This document shows, in pieces, positions 56,122 through 64,000 of a DNA stretch of 64,000 nt (position 1 is the first letter of the stretch; each line of letters starts with the position of its first letter). Source of the stretch: Bacteroidota bacterium. GTDB lineage: Bacteria; Bacteroidota; Bacteroidia; Bacteroidales; Cfx3-03. Both the position numbers and the translations under genes were made by a program. Location: assembly GCA_013390605.1 (NCBI GenBank), contig JACAUB010000001.1, positions 815,683 to 879,682 of the forward strand, written 5' to 3'. The notes beneath the pieces were generated by a model. It was not told the origin of the DNA, ran no database searches, and was given only the letters and a program-made list of their open reading frames with translations.

Positions 56122-57720
56122 ATGAATCCATTTAGGCTAATTTTAACTGTATTATTGTTTTATATTAGTACAGGGTATGCACAGCAAGTTAAAGTCCTTT
56201 CTTGGGGTGACCAAGGTAATGGTATGTATAAAAATCCCATTATTAATGGTGATTATTCTGATCCTGATGTGATACGCGTGGGCAGTGATTATTATTTGAT
56301 CACTTCAACTTTTCATTTGAGCCCAGGTATTACGGTATTACACTCAAAGGATTTAGTGAATTGGAAAATAATTGGACATGCGATTACTGACATTGCTTAT
56401 ATTGATAGTATTTATTCTGCCAATAAAATGGGAGAATATGGTCATGGTGTTTGGGCTCCTGCTATCAGATATCATGATGGCAAATATTGGATATACGTTT
56501 TTGATCCTGCTTTTGGGTTGTTTATGACGACGGCTACTAATCCAGCCGGACCCTGGGAACAAGTACATCAGGTTTTCAAAGCGAAAAACTATGATGACTG
56601 TTGTCCATTTTGGGACGAAGATGGTCAGATGTATTTGTCGTGTGCAAATTTTGATAGAGGTTGGCCAAATGATTATGATATTAAATTATTTAAACTTACT
56701 GCAAATGGCAAGCATTTACAAGATTCAGGAATTGTCATACATAAAGGGCCTGTGGCAGAAGCAACCAAAATGTATAAAATAAACGGATGGTATTATATTC
56801 TTTATTGTCAGGATTTTAAAGATACACATAGAGCACAGATGGCGATGCGTTCAAGGAATATTTATGGTCCCTATGAACATAAACGCCTTTGTCAGGAACG
56901 AGGGATGCAGTCTAAGGATTTTGGTAATAATGCAGCTCAAGGTGGATTGGTACAAACTGAAAAAGGGGATTGGTTTTTTTTGCATCATTGGGCAGTGATG
57001 TCAAACCCCATGGGCCGTACTCTCGCAATGGCTCCTGTTACATGGATTGACGATTGGCCAATAATCGGAAAAGTTGAAATTGATGGTGTAGGTAGCATGG
57101 TATTGGAGGGGAAGAAGCCAATTTCTAATTTTCCTATTGTTCGTCCACAAACTAACGATGAATTTAATACTAGTTCGTTAGGGCTGATGTGGGAATGGAA
57201 CCATTCGCCCCGTAATGACAAATGGTCCTTGATTGAACGAAAAGGATTTTTACGCTTATATGCTTCTCAACCGTTACAGAAAGATGATTTCTTTAAAGCA
57301 TCCAATACACTTCTGCAACGAGTAATGGGTAGCAAATATGGAAATATTACTACTTGTATCGATATAAGTAAAATGACAAATGGACAAAGTGCTGGACTCT
57401 GTGTTGTCAGTAAGAATCTTGGCTTATTAAAGATTGTACAAAAAGATAATAAACGATTCATTCAAACTTATACTAACGCTAGAAATCAGAATGGAAAATT
57501 AATACCAACCCATAAAGTTTGGTTAAAAGCGATATCAGAAGATAATACGTATCAATTTTATTACAGTTTTGATGGCAAAAAATTTAAACTTGCAGGAGAA
57601 AAATTCAAATTAGACGATTGGTGTAATTGGAGAGGAGTGGAGATTGGTCTTTTTTGTTGGAACAATGATGCTTCTTCAGGATATGTTGATATAAATTGGT
57701 TCAGGTATGATTACAAGTAA
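56122..57720 (+). CDS. Glycoside hydrolase family 43 enzyme
   Basis: This 532-residue exported protein (signal residues 1-20) has a five-bladed propeller with the GH43 acids: base Asp47 in GDYSDPDVIRVG, a pKa-tuning Asp near residue 159 in YDDCCPFWDEDG and acid Glu213 in GPVAEATKMY. A C-terminal beta-sandwich (about residues 340-532) is present, as in beta-xylosidase-type GH43 proteins. Members cut arabinose, xylose or galactose linkages; the substrate here is unknown and unusual beside alpha-galactosidases. Confidence 0.87.
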   Translation: MNPFRLILTVLLFYISTGYAQQVKVLSWGDQGNGMYKNPIINGDYSDPDVIRVGSDYYLITSTFHLSPGITVLHSKDLVNWKIIGHAITDIAYIDSIYSANKMGEYGHGVWAPAIRYHDGKYWIYVFDPAFGLFMTTATNPAGPWEQVHQVFKAKNYDDCCPFWDEDGQMYLSCANFDRGWPNDYDIKLFKLTANGKHLQDSGIVIHKGPVAEATKMYKINGWYYILYCQDFKDTHRAQMAMRSRNIYGPYEHKRLCQERGMQSKDFGNNAAQGGLVQTEKGDWFFLHHWAVMSNPMGRTLAMAPVTWIDDWPIIGKVEIDGVGSMVLEGKKPISNFPIVRPQTNDEFNTSSLGLMWEWNHSPRNDKWSLIERKGFLRLYASQPLQKDDFFKASNTLLQRVMGSKYGNITTCIDISKMTNGQSAGLCVVSKNLGLLKIVQKDNKRFIQTYTNARNQNGKLIPTHKVWLKAISEDNTYQFYYSFDGKKFKLAGEKFKLDDWCNWRGVEIGLFCWNNDASSGYVDINWFRYDYK

Positions 57721-57799
57721 TTTTAATTTCTTTTGAAATTTAGTAGGATAATGGTATTCACTCTTTGATAAATTCTATATTTACTACTTTGATGTAAAA

Positions 57800-59911
57800 A
57801 TGGTAGCAAAACAAAATTCTTTTATTATGGCTTATATATTAAAGCATAAGAATATATTACTACTGATATTGTTAATATTCTCAACTTGTGTAAGTGCAAG
57901 TCCAATTGTCACTGATACGACAGTTGCTTATAAAAATGCCAAAGTAGTTATAAATAACAACAGAATTACTGTATTCACCGGGAAGCTAGAACGAACCTGG
58001 AATTGGACGGGAAAGGGACTACAAACAGTAAGCATTAAGAACCAAAGTACCGGAAAAGAATATGGGAAAACAAATGTAAACTATCAATGCGACTGGGATC
58101 TGCCCGGTGCAATTAGCGATGCCTCATCAGCAGAACTGGTTGATGTGAACGTGACAGAAAGTGACGATGAAGGCTTTTCAAATAAACACCTGCAAGTCAT
58201 CTCGACCATAAAATATCCTGCATCAAAAATAGAGATACAACATGTTATCTGGGTATATCCAAATGCTCCAGGCATACGCACCCAATTACGGGTAAAAGCA
58301 TTGGAGGGCTATTCTTCAAAAGGACTACCCGATAAGGAAGGAGAAAGAATGGATTGTGGATACAAGATAGCAGTACCTAGTGCTAGAAGCGAGTATCTTC
58401 CACTCAACTTTAATATTGAAAATACCCGTCGTTACTGGGGGTATTACAATAATCCCGGAGGTAGACACGACCCTAGCCGTGATATGTTGGAAGAGACAGT
58501 AGTAACCGGTTATCCCTTGTTCTTAACAGAAGATAATAACTGGGCAAGTGGATTGAGTGTAGAATACAATAAAGGAGAAAATGGAATTTGTGTGGTGAAA
58601 GAATCCCCCAAATGTGTAAACCAACAAGCGCATAATACCGGAAGTTATTATGCGGGTCCGAATGGACTTGCTGTAACCGGATGGGGACTTACCCCCGATG
58701 AAATCGTGACAGATCGTTACCGGGAATGTTGGGCCACATGGACCATCGTGTGGACAGCAGGCAATGACGGAATGCAGATGGCACTTAAGCAATTCGATAG
58801 AGCACGTTACCCGGTATTTCCTGAAAGAGATATGTTCATATTAAGCAATACCTGGGGGCCGGCTGATCCTGATGGCGCAAGGTTTACCGAAGAAGACTAT
58901 TTGATGAAAGAGATACCTGCATTGTCAAAACTCGGCATTGATGTAATGCAAATAGATGATGGCTGGCAAAAAGGAGGCCGTTTTAATGACGCACATGGAT
59001 TTACTCCCAAATATAAAAATGGATGGAGGGATATAAAAGCAGAAGCTGATAAATACGGGTTACGCTTTGGCTTATGGGTTACAGCACAATTGTCTACAGT
59101 CGAAGAACTAAATAAGAATGTAGATGAACTAGGTTTTGTATCATGGAAAGCAGATTTTGACCATCTGGCGAGCCGAAGCGATTACGAAACAAGAATAAAG
59201 AAATACCGGGAAGTGTTGAAACATGCCTGGATGAAGACTCAATTTACCCTATGTCCGGAATATGATGATCCTCGTTATGGCTGGTATTATTGTAAGGAAT
59301 ATGGAAGCATCTATTTTCAGAATCTACAGGAGAGTTTACCAGCTCACCTCACCATGGTTCCATACCAAGTTTTACGGCAGCATTGGTTGATGGCAAAATA
59401 TTTCAACAGCAATAAACTACAAGTGATGCTGCAAAACCCAAAACGAACTAACCCCGAGCGAAGTGATGCACCGCAATACAGTCACTCATATTGTTTCGCA
59501 ATGGGCGTGCCCTTTGTTCCCTGTTTCTTTCAAAGTGCACAATATCTGGATGTACAGGGACAGGAAGAGCTACAGCATTTTATTTCCCTCTATAAGAAAC
59601 ACCGTGAAGCCATTTTTAACTGTTACACATTTCCTATTGGAGATAAACCTGATAACCAGAGCTGGTCAGGATTTCAGATGATAAACGAGAATGAAAAAAG
59701 CAACAATTACATTTTATTATTCAGAGAATTGCATAATAACCAGACACAAAAGCGAGTACAATTAAAACTGCTTGCAGGAAAGAAGATTAGGCTAACCAAT
59801 ATTGAAACCGGGGAAAGCTGGATAAAAAAAACAGGTGCCGATGGGAAAACAAACTTCACAATAAAAGAACCGGGCAGCTATTTATTCCTTCAATATACTG
59901 TTGTGAAATAA
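57800..59911 (+). CDS. GH36/clan GH-D-like alpha-galactosidase
   Basis: This 703-residue exported protein has a signal near residues 17-34 (an alternative start is ATG 57827). A beta-sandwich N-domain is followed by a TIM barrel with the GH-D motif GIDVMQIDDGWQ (residues 379-390) and a probable nucleophile Asp in VSWKADFDH (447-455). A beta-rich tail ends the protein. Related enzymes remove alpha-galactose or alpha-N-acetylgalactosamine. The nucleophile motif differs from the common KWD form, so it may be a divergent subfamily. Confidence 0.75.
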   Translation: MVAKQNSFIMAYILKHKNILLLILLIFSTCVSASPIVTDTTVAYKNAKVVINNNRITVFTGKLERTWNWTGKGLQTVSIKNQSTGKEYGKTNVNYQCDWDLPGAISDASSAELVDVNVTESDDEGFSNKHLQVISTIKYPASKIEIQHVIWVYPNAPGIRTQLRVKALEGYSSKGLPDKEGERMDCGYKIAVPSARSEYLPLNFNIENTRRYWGYYNNPGGRHDPSRDMLEETVVTGYPLFLTEDNNWASGLSVEYNKGENGICVVKESPKCVNQQAHNTGSYYAGPNGLAVTGWGLTPDEIVTDRYRECWATWTIVWTAGNDGMQMALKQFDRARYPVFPERDMFILSNTWGPADPDGARFTEEDYLMKEIPALSKLGIDVMQIDDGWQKGGRFNDAHGFTPKYKNGWRDIKAEADKYGLRFGLWVTAQLSTVEELNKNVDELGFVSWKADFDHLASRSDYETRIKKYREVLKHAWMKTQFTLCPEYDDPRYGWYYCKEYGSIYFQNLQESLPAHLTMVPYQVLRQHWLMAKYFNSNKLQVMLQNPKRTNPERSDAPQYSHSYCFAMGVPFVPCFFQSAQYLDVQGQEELQHFISLYKKHREAIFNCYTFPIGDKPDNQSWSGFQMINENEKSNNYILLFRELHNNQTQKRVQLKLLAGKKIRLTNIETGESWIKKTGADGKTNFTIKEPGSYLFLQYTVVK

Positions 59912-60029
59912 AAATACAAAACTAAAAAACATTTCTGTACTGATGAAACGAACATGTTCTAAAAACATAAACACCGAATTAAATTTAATATGCGAGTTCC
60001 ATCAGACCGTATTTAAAAATTATTTACTG

Positions 60030-62303
60030 ATGAAAAGGTTAATCTTAACTCTCGTAATATCCTTAGTGGTTCTCTCATCCCAGGCTCAAGACAGCAGGCT
60101 TTTTCTTAATAAATTGAATATTCAATTAACCGCCCGGGTTCAATATTATAAAGAGAATAAAGTAGCAGAAGCATCAGCATTCAAGTTTAAGGAAAAGCAA
60201 GCTATCCTTCATAAATCAAATGCTACCTGGCAATGCGATGAGGTCAAAAGAGTTGTCAATAATAACTATTCAGATCTCACCTATTCCTTTCAACTTGTAA
60301 AAGGGAGTGCTACCGCAGCAGGAGTTGCAGTGAATTTTGCCTTTGATCGATGGGGAACAGATAATTATGTCATTATGCCAGCCGCTGTATACAATGGAAA
60401 TCGCTTTGATGTGCTTAAATATAGTTATCCTCCTTTATTTAAGAAAGAAGATTACAGCGTTGATGCGCCCATTACCATTACCGATGTGCCGAGGTTGAAT
60501 AAGTGCGAAGGAGAATCACGGTTAGATTTAAATACAGGAGATTTAAGCACTCCATCACTAGGTGTGTATTTTCCAAAACTAAAAAAAGGAATATGGATAT
60601 TGACAGAACAGGCTACTGAATTAGGTAATAGTGTTTTGACACTGGAAGAGAACCAGAAGAGAACAAAAGCCGAATTTACTATTGCAGCACCATGTGTAAG
60701 AGAAAAAGTATATGGAATATGTCGGTTAACAGATTCAAACGAAACGGGTGTTGATTGGAAACAAGGCGATAAAGTAACAATAAAATGTAAGGTTTATATT
60801 TTCGGGAATATCAATTCACCGGCCGAACTAAACAAACAATTTCTTTCAATCCGCAAAAGTTTAGGTACCTCTATCTCCATCAATCAACTGCCTTTTAGTA
60901 AAGCGTTTGAACTTATGGAAGAACAACAAAACAGAGAGTATTGGGATGAAAAGAATAACTTTTATACGTTGGGTGGAGAGGGATGGAATATGAAATTTCA
61001 ATTAGGCTGGGTAGGTGGATGTATGGTTACATATCCATTAAGTATGATCGGGCAACCATTATCGCGGGAAAGATCTTTGAAGAATTACAATAGAGTGATC
61101 ACAGAAAGTCAGACTAAGAGCGGTTTTTATTATTCATGCAGTAACGGTACAGCATGGTGTAGTGATTGCTTTTGGAATCCTCATCCTGACAACTTATTAT
61201 TGCTTAGAAAAGATGCAGATGCTCTTTATTATATTTATAAATATTGTTTATCCAAAAAAACAATCAATCCGAATTGGCAAATGCCAGAAGTATGGAAAGA
61301 GCCACTTAGAAAATTTGCTGATGCGTTTGTGACATTATGGAAAAAACTTGGACAGTTCGGTCAGTTTATTGATATAGAGACCGGAGAAATAAAAGTAGGC
61401 GGTAGCAATAGTGCTGCAATGGCAATTGGCGGATTAACATTAGCCTCTAAATTTGAAAACAGACCGGAGTTAATACAGGTAGCAAAAGCGGCAGCCCGAT
61501 ACTATTATAAGAATTTCACCATAAAAGGAGTTTCGTGTGGAGGTCCCAGTGAAATATTGCAAAATAACGATTCTGAATCATCTTTTGCCATGTTAGAATC
61601 CTTCATGGCACTATACGAGGTAACAGGTGAAAAGGAGTGGTTGAAATATGCTGAAGATGCGGCTGCTTTCTGTTCAACATGGATGGTTAGTTATGATTAT
61701 AAATTTCCTTCAGCTTCTGTATTTGGCAAACTGGATATGAAAACAACCGGAGCTGTTTGGGCAAGTACGCAAAACAAGCATGGAGGACCCGGGATTTGTA
61801 CATTATCAGGTGATTGTCTTTTTAGGCTATATAGAGCTACCGGGAATAAGCTTTATATAAACATGGTTCACGACCTTGCTCATAATATCATGCAATATAT
61901 TTCACGAGATGACCGACCTATCAGCGATCAACATTCTGGATGGATTAATGAACGGGTTAATATGAGTGATTGGGAAGGGAAAGGACAAGTGGGCGGACTA
62001 TTTCATGGAAATACCTGGGCGCAAGTAAGTGCAATGCTTACCGTAGCAGAAATCCCCGGAATCTATATAAACCCAGTGAAAGAAGAATTAGTGGTTTTTG
62101 ACCATGTAGAAGCTTCGCTAAAGGAAAATCGGTTAACAATCTCTAATCCTACACAATTTGATGCAAACATAATTGTGTTTATTGATAAAGATCTATCTAA
62201 ACCATATCCCCAAGGTTTTGTAAGCTCTTGCCCTAAGGTTTTCGTAAAAGCAGGAACAACAGAAGTATTTACTGTTAATGGTAATGAGTTGATTAAGAAA
62301 TAA
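60030..62303 (+). CDS. Exported helical-barrel protein, family not recognised
   Basis: The ATG at 60030 gives 757 residues with a signal peptide (residues 1-20); an upstream ATG at 59943 adds a hydrophilic leader. An N-terminal beta-rich domain (about 25-290) is followed by a helical region with repeated aromatic helices (GGEGWNMKFQLGWVGGCMVTYPLS, SCSNGTAWCSDCFWNPHPDNLLLL, ESSFAMLESFMALYEVTGEKEWLKYAEDAAAF), like (alpha/alpha)6 glycosidases and lyases. A small beta domain ends it. Candidate catalytic acids lie in the WCSDCFW and NDSESSFAM segments, but no known family was matched. Confidence 0.6.
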   Translation: MKRLILTLVISLVVLSSQAQDSRLFLNKLNIQLTARVQYYKENKVAEASAFKFKEKQAILHKSNATWQCDEVKRVVNNNYSDLTYSFQLVKGSATAAGVAVNFAFDRWGTDNYVIMPAAVYNGNRFDVLKYSYPPLFKKEDYSVDAPITITDVPRLNKCEGESRLDLNTGDLSTPSLGVYFPKLKKGIWILTEQATELGNSVLTLEENQKRTKAEFTIAAPCVREKVYGICRLTDSNETGVDWKQGDKVTIKCKVYIFGNINSPAELNKQFLSIRKSLGTSISINQLPFSKAFELMEEQQNREYWDEKNNFYTLGGEGWNMKFQLGWVGGCMVTYPLSMIGQPLSRERSLKNYNRVITESQTKSGFYYSCSNGTAWCSDCFWNPHPDNLLLLRKDADALYYIYKYCLSKKTINPNWQMPEVWKEPLRKFADAFVTLWKKLGQFGQFIDIETGEIKVGGSNSAAMAIGGLTLASKFENRPELIQVAKAAARYYYKNFTIKGVSCGGPSEILQNNDSESSFAMLESFMALYEVTGEKEWLKYAEDAAAFCSTWMVSYDYKFPSASVFGKLDMKTTGAVWASTQNKHGGPGICTLSGDCLFRLYRATGNKLYINMVHDLAHNIMQYISRDDRPISDQHSGWINERVNMSDWEGKGQVGGLFHGNTWAQVSAMLTVAEIPGIYINPVKEELVVFDHVEASLKENRLTISNPTQFDANIIVFIDKDLSKPYPQGFVSSCPKVFVKAGTTEVFTVNGNELIKK

Positions 62304-62320
62304 AAATTAATTTTTCATAA

Positions 62321-64000
62321 ATGAAAAAAATATATTTAATGATTCTGTTGATCTTGATAAATATTTGTTTGCTTCAAGCTCAGAAAAGGAACTTAAATGA
62401 TTACAATGTCAAATGGAGTACACCCGGAATTAATTCGCAGGGATCAATGCCATTAGGAAATGGTGATATAGGTGTAAATGTTTGGGTGGAAGGAAATGGA
62501 GATCTTGTTTTTTACTTGTCAAAAACAGATGCATGGAGCGAAAACGGACAATTACTTAAACTTGGAAAAATTCGGATAACCCTAAATCCAAATCCATTTA
62601 AGAGAGAATCATTTTCACAAGAATTAAAATTACAACAAGGAGAAATCCTTATAAATTACGGTCAGTCGAAAATTAGACTATGGGTGGATGCCAATCATCC
62701 CACACTTCAGGTAGACATTGTTAATAAGAAGCCTGTTAATGCAAAAGTTTCTTTTGAATCATGGAGAAAAAAACGACACCAGATAAAGGGTAAAGAGTCA
62801 TTTTCACTATGGGGTATTGGAGAGTCATCATATGATAAAAATTGTGCAGGGAATATTTTTCAGGAACCGGATACGCTGGTTTCAACTACCCATAATCAGA
62901 TTGTCTGGTGTCATCATAACAAATACTCTCATTGGAAAGATAATCTTGAATTAGAATCACTGGGCGAGTATACGAAAAACAATATCGATCCCTTGTTAGA
63001 TCGCACTTTTGGAGCAATAATTGAAGCTGATGGATTTTTTAATAAAAATGATACTTTGTTAATCAGTAAGAACCCATCTAATTGTTTTCAAATAAATATT
63101 TATCCACTAACACAAATAGGTTCAATCAAATCATGGCAAGCTACCGTACTGAAGAATGTAGCTGATATTAAAAAAGTAGCTACAAAAAAACGATTGGAGA
63201 ATCATTATGCATGGTGGTCGCAGTTTTGGAACAGAAACTATATTTATATTTCATCTAAAGATACAACAAATCGTAAACAAGCGGAGATAGTTACACAAGG
63301 ATACATTTTACAACATTTTATCAATGCTTGTGGTGGACGTGGCAATTCACCTATCAAATTCAACGGGACAATTTTTACAGTAGATACGTATAATAGAACT
63401 GATGACTTTAAAGGAATAGATGCCGATTATCGTTCTTGGGGTGGTTGCTTCTGGTGGCAAAATACGCGTTTACCTTATTGGTCAATGCTCGTTTCAGGTG
63501 ATTTTGAAATGATGAAGCCTTTGTTTGGTATGTTTTTAAACGATTTGCCTTTACGTAAATTAGCTACAGAAAAATATTACAAACATGAAGGTGCATTTTT
63601 TCCTGAAACCATGAATTTCTGGGGTACCCATGCCAATGGTGATTATGGTTGCAATAGAACAAGTCTTGCTGATGGATATACTACGAATCCGTATATCAGA
63701 TACTATTGGCAGGGAGGACTTGAACTATCGTTTATGATGCTCGATTATTATTCATTTACCCACAGCAATAGTTTTGCCAAAAACACCTTAGTACCTTTAG
63801 TTTCGGAGATCCTTACCTTTTTTGATAAACATTGGAAACGGGGTACTGATGGAAAGATACTATTTTCACCAGCCATGTCACTCGAAACATTTCATAGAGC
63901 AGTCAATCCTTTACCGGAAATCGTGGGGATTAAAGCAGTTGCAGAAAAAATGTTAGCATTACCCAACACACTTATTAGTGTGACACAATGTCAACAATGG
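62321..64000 (+). CDS. DUF5703/GH95-like exported glycosidase (3' end missing)
   Basis: The reading frame from ATG 62321 stays open for 560 codons to the window edge. A signal peptide (LMILLILINICLLQAQ) is followed by an N-terminal domain with SMPLGNGDIGVNVWVEGNGDLVFYLSKTDAW, typical of DUF5703 proteins related to GH95 alpha-fucosidases. The second part (about 270 onward: YAWWSQFWNRNYIYIS, NGTIFTVD, WGGCFWWQNTRLPYW) is the expected (alpha/alpha)6 barrel. Its sugar specificity is unknown. The C-terminal catalytic part is partly outside the window. Confidence 0.75.
   Translation, partial: MKKIYLMILLILINICLLQAQKRNLNDYNVKWSTPGINSQGSMPLGNGDIGVNVWVEGNGDLVFYLSKTDAWSENGQLLKLGKIRITLNPNPFKRESFSQELKLQQGEILINYGQSKIRLWVDANHPTLQVDIVNKKPVNAKVSFESWRKKRHQIKGKESFSLWGIGESSYDKNCAGNIFQEPDTLVSTTHNQIVWCHHNKYSHWKDNLELESLGEYTKNNIDPLLDRTFGAIIEADGFFNKNDTLLISKNPSNCFQINIYPLTQIGSIKSWQATVLKNVADIKKVATKKRLENHYAWWSQFWNRNYIYISSKDTTNRKQAEIVTQGYILQHFINACGGRGNSPIKFNGTIFTVDTYNRTDDFKGIDADYRSWGGCFWWQNTRLPYWSMLVSGDFEMMKPLFGMFLNDLPLRKLATEKYYKHEGAFFPETMNFWGTHANGDYGCNRTSLADGYTTNPYIRYYWQGGLELSFMMLDYYSFTHSNSFAKNTLVPLVSEILTFFDKHWKRGTDGKILFSPAMSLETFHRAVNPLPEIVGIKAVAEKMLALPNTLISVTQCQQW

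Noticed and set aside
57721..57799. Short AATTTC/GAAATT hairpin after the GH43 gene as a terminator
   Set aside because: The stem is 6 bp, all weak pairs and lacks a proper T-run.

Overview
The window is an AT-rich chromosomal segment from a member of the Bacteroidota, most likely order Bacteroidales. The evidence is the S10-spc-alpha ribosomal gene order followed by enolase, promoters of the Bacteroidota type (TAnnTTTG), a SusC/SusD pair with an STN-type N-terminus, an ECF sigma/FecR pair with a DUF4974-like tail, and zinc-free forms of L36 and S4. The exact genus cannot be told from the sequence.

Region 1 (1-14224) is one long rightward ribosomal block: rplC (3' end only) through rplQ, with secY, map, infA and rpoA in their usual places. 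It closes with a strong terminator. Enolase (14391-15680) follows with its own promoter. It ends at a perfect 29-bp inverted repeat shared with the convergent neighbour.

Region 2 (15801-30205) is housekeeping: a leftward lipoprotein with deacetylase-like motifs, a zinc-ribbon membrane protein and an orphan LytTR response regulator, then rightward ccmF, a DUF2520-type oxidoreductase, kdsC, a UbiA prenyltransferase, maf, a DUF502 membrane protein, surE, lpxB, a MacB-type permease and an FtsE-like ATPase.

Region 3 (30206-41327) is a loosely arranged surface-polysaccharide locus: three leftward glycosyltransferases, murB between them, a Wzx-type flippase, a COG4299/DUF5009-type acyltransferase, a Wzz-type protein, an O-antigen ligase/polymerase, and rlmN. 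Strands alternate and two convergent gene pairs touch with no spacer.

Region 4 (41426-64000) is a polysaccharide utilization locus running off the right edge. An exported sugar isomerase-like gene diverges from an ECF sigma factor; the gap between them carries a striking 11-bp phased repeat array. Then come FecR, SusC, SusD, a surface lipoprotein, and a terminator. After it follow two single-domain GH101-like proteins, a tiny exported protein, a GH110-type alpha-1,3-galactosidase, a GH43 enzyme, a GH36/clan-D enzyme, an exported helical-barrel protein of no recognised family, and a DUF5703/GH95-like enzyme cut by the window edge. The enzyme set suggests a glycan rich in alpha-Gal and alpha-GalNAc, such as host O-glycans or blood-group-like structures, sensed by SusC-FecR-ECF signalling. 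The substrate is inferred, not shown.

No tRNA, rRNA, CRISPR array, insertion sequence or integrase gene was seen.
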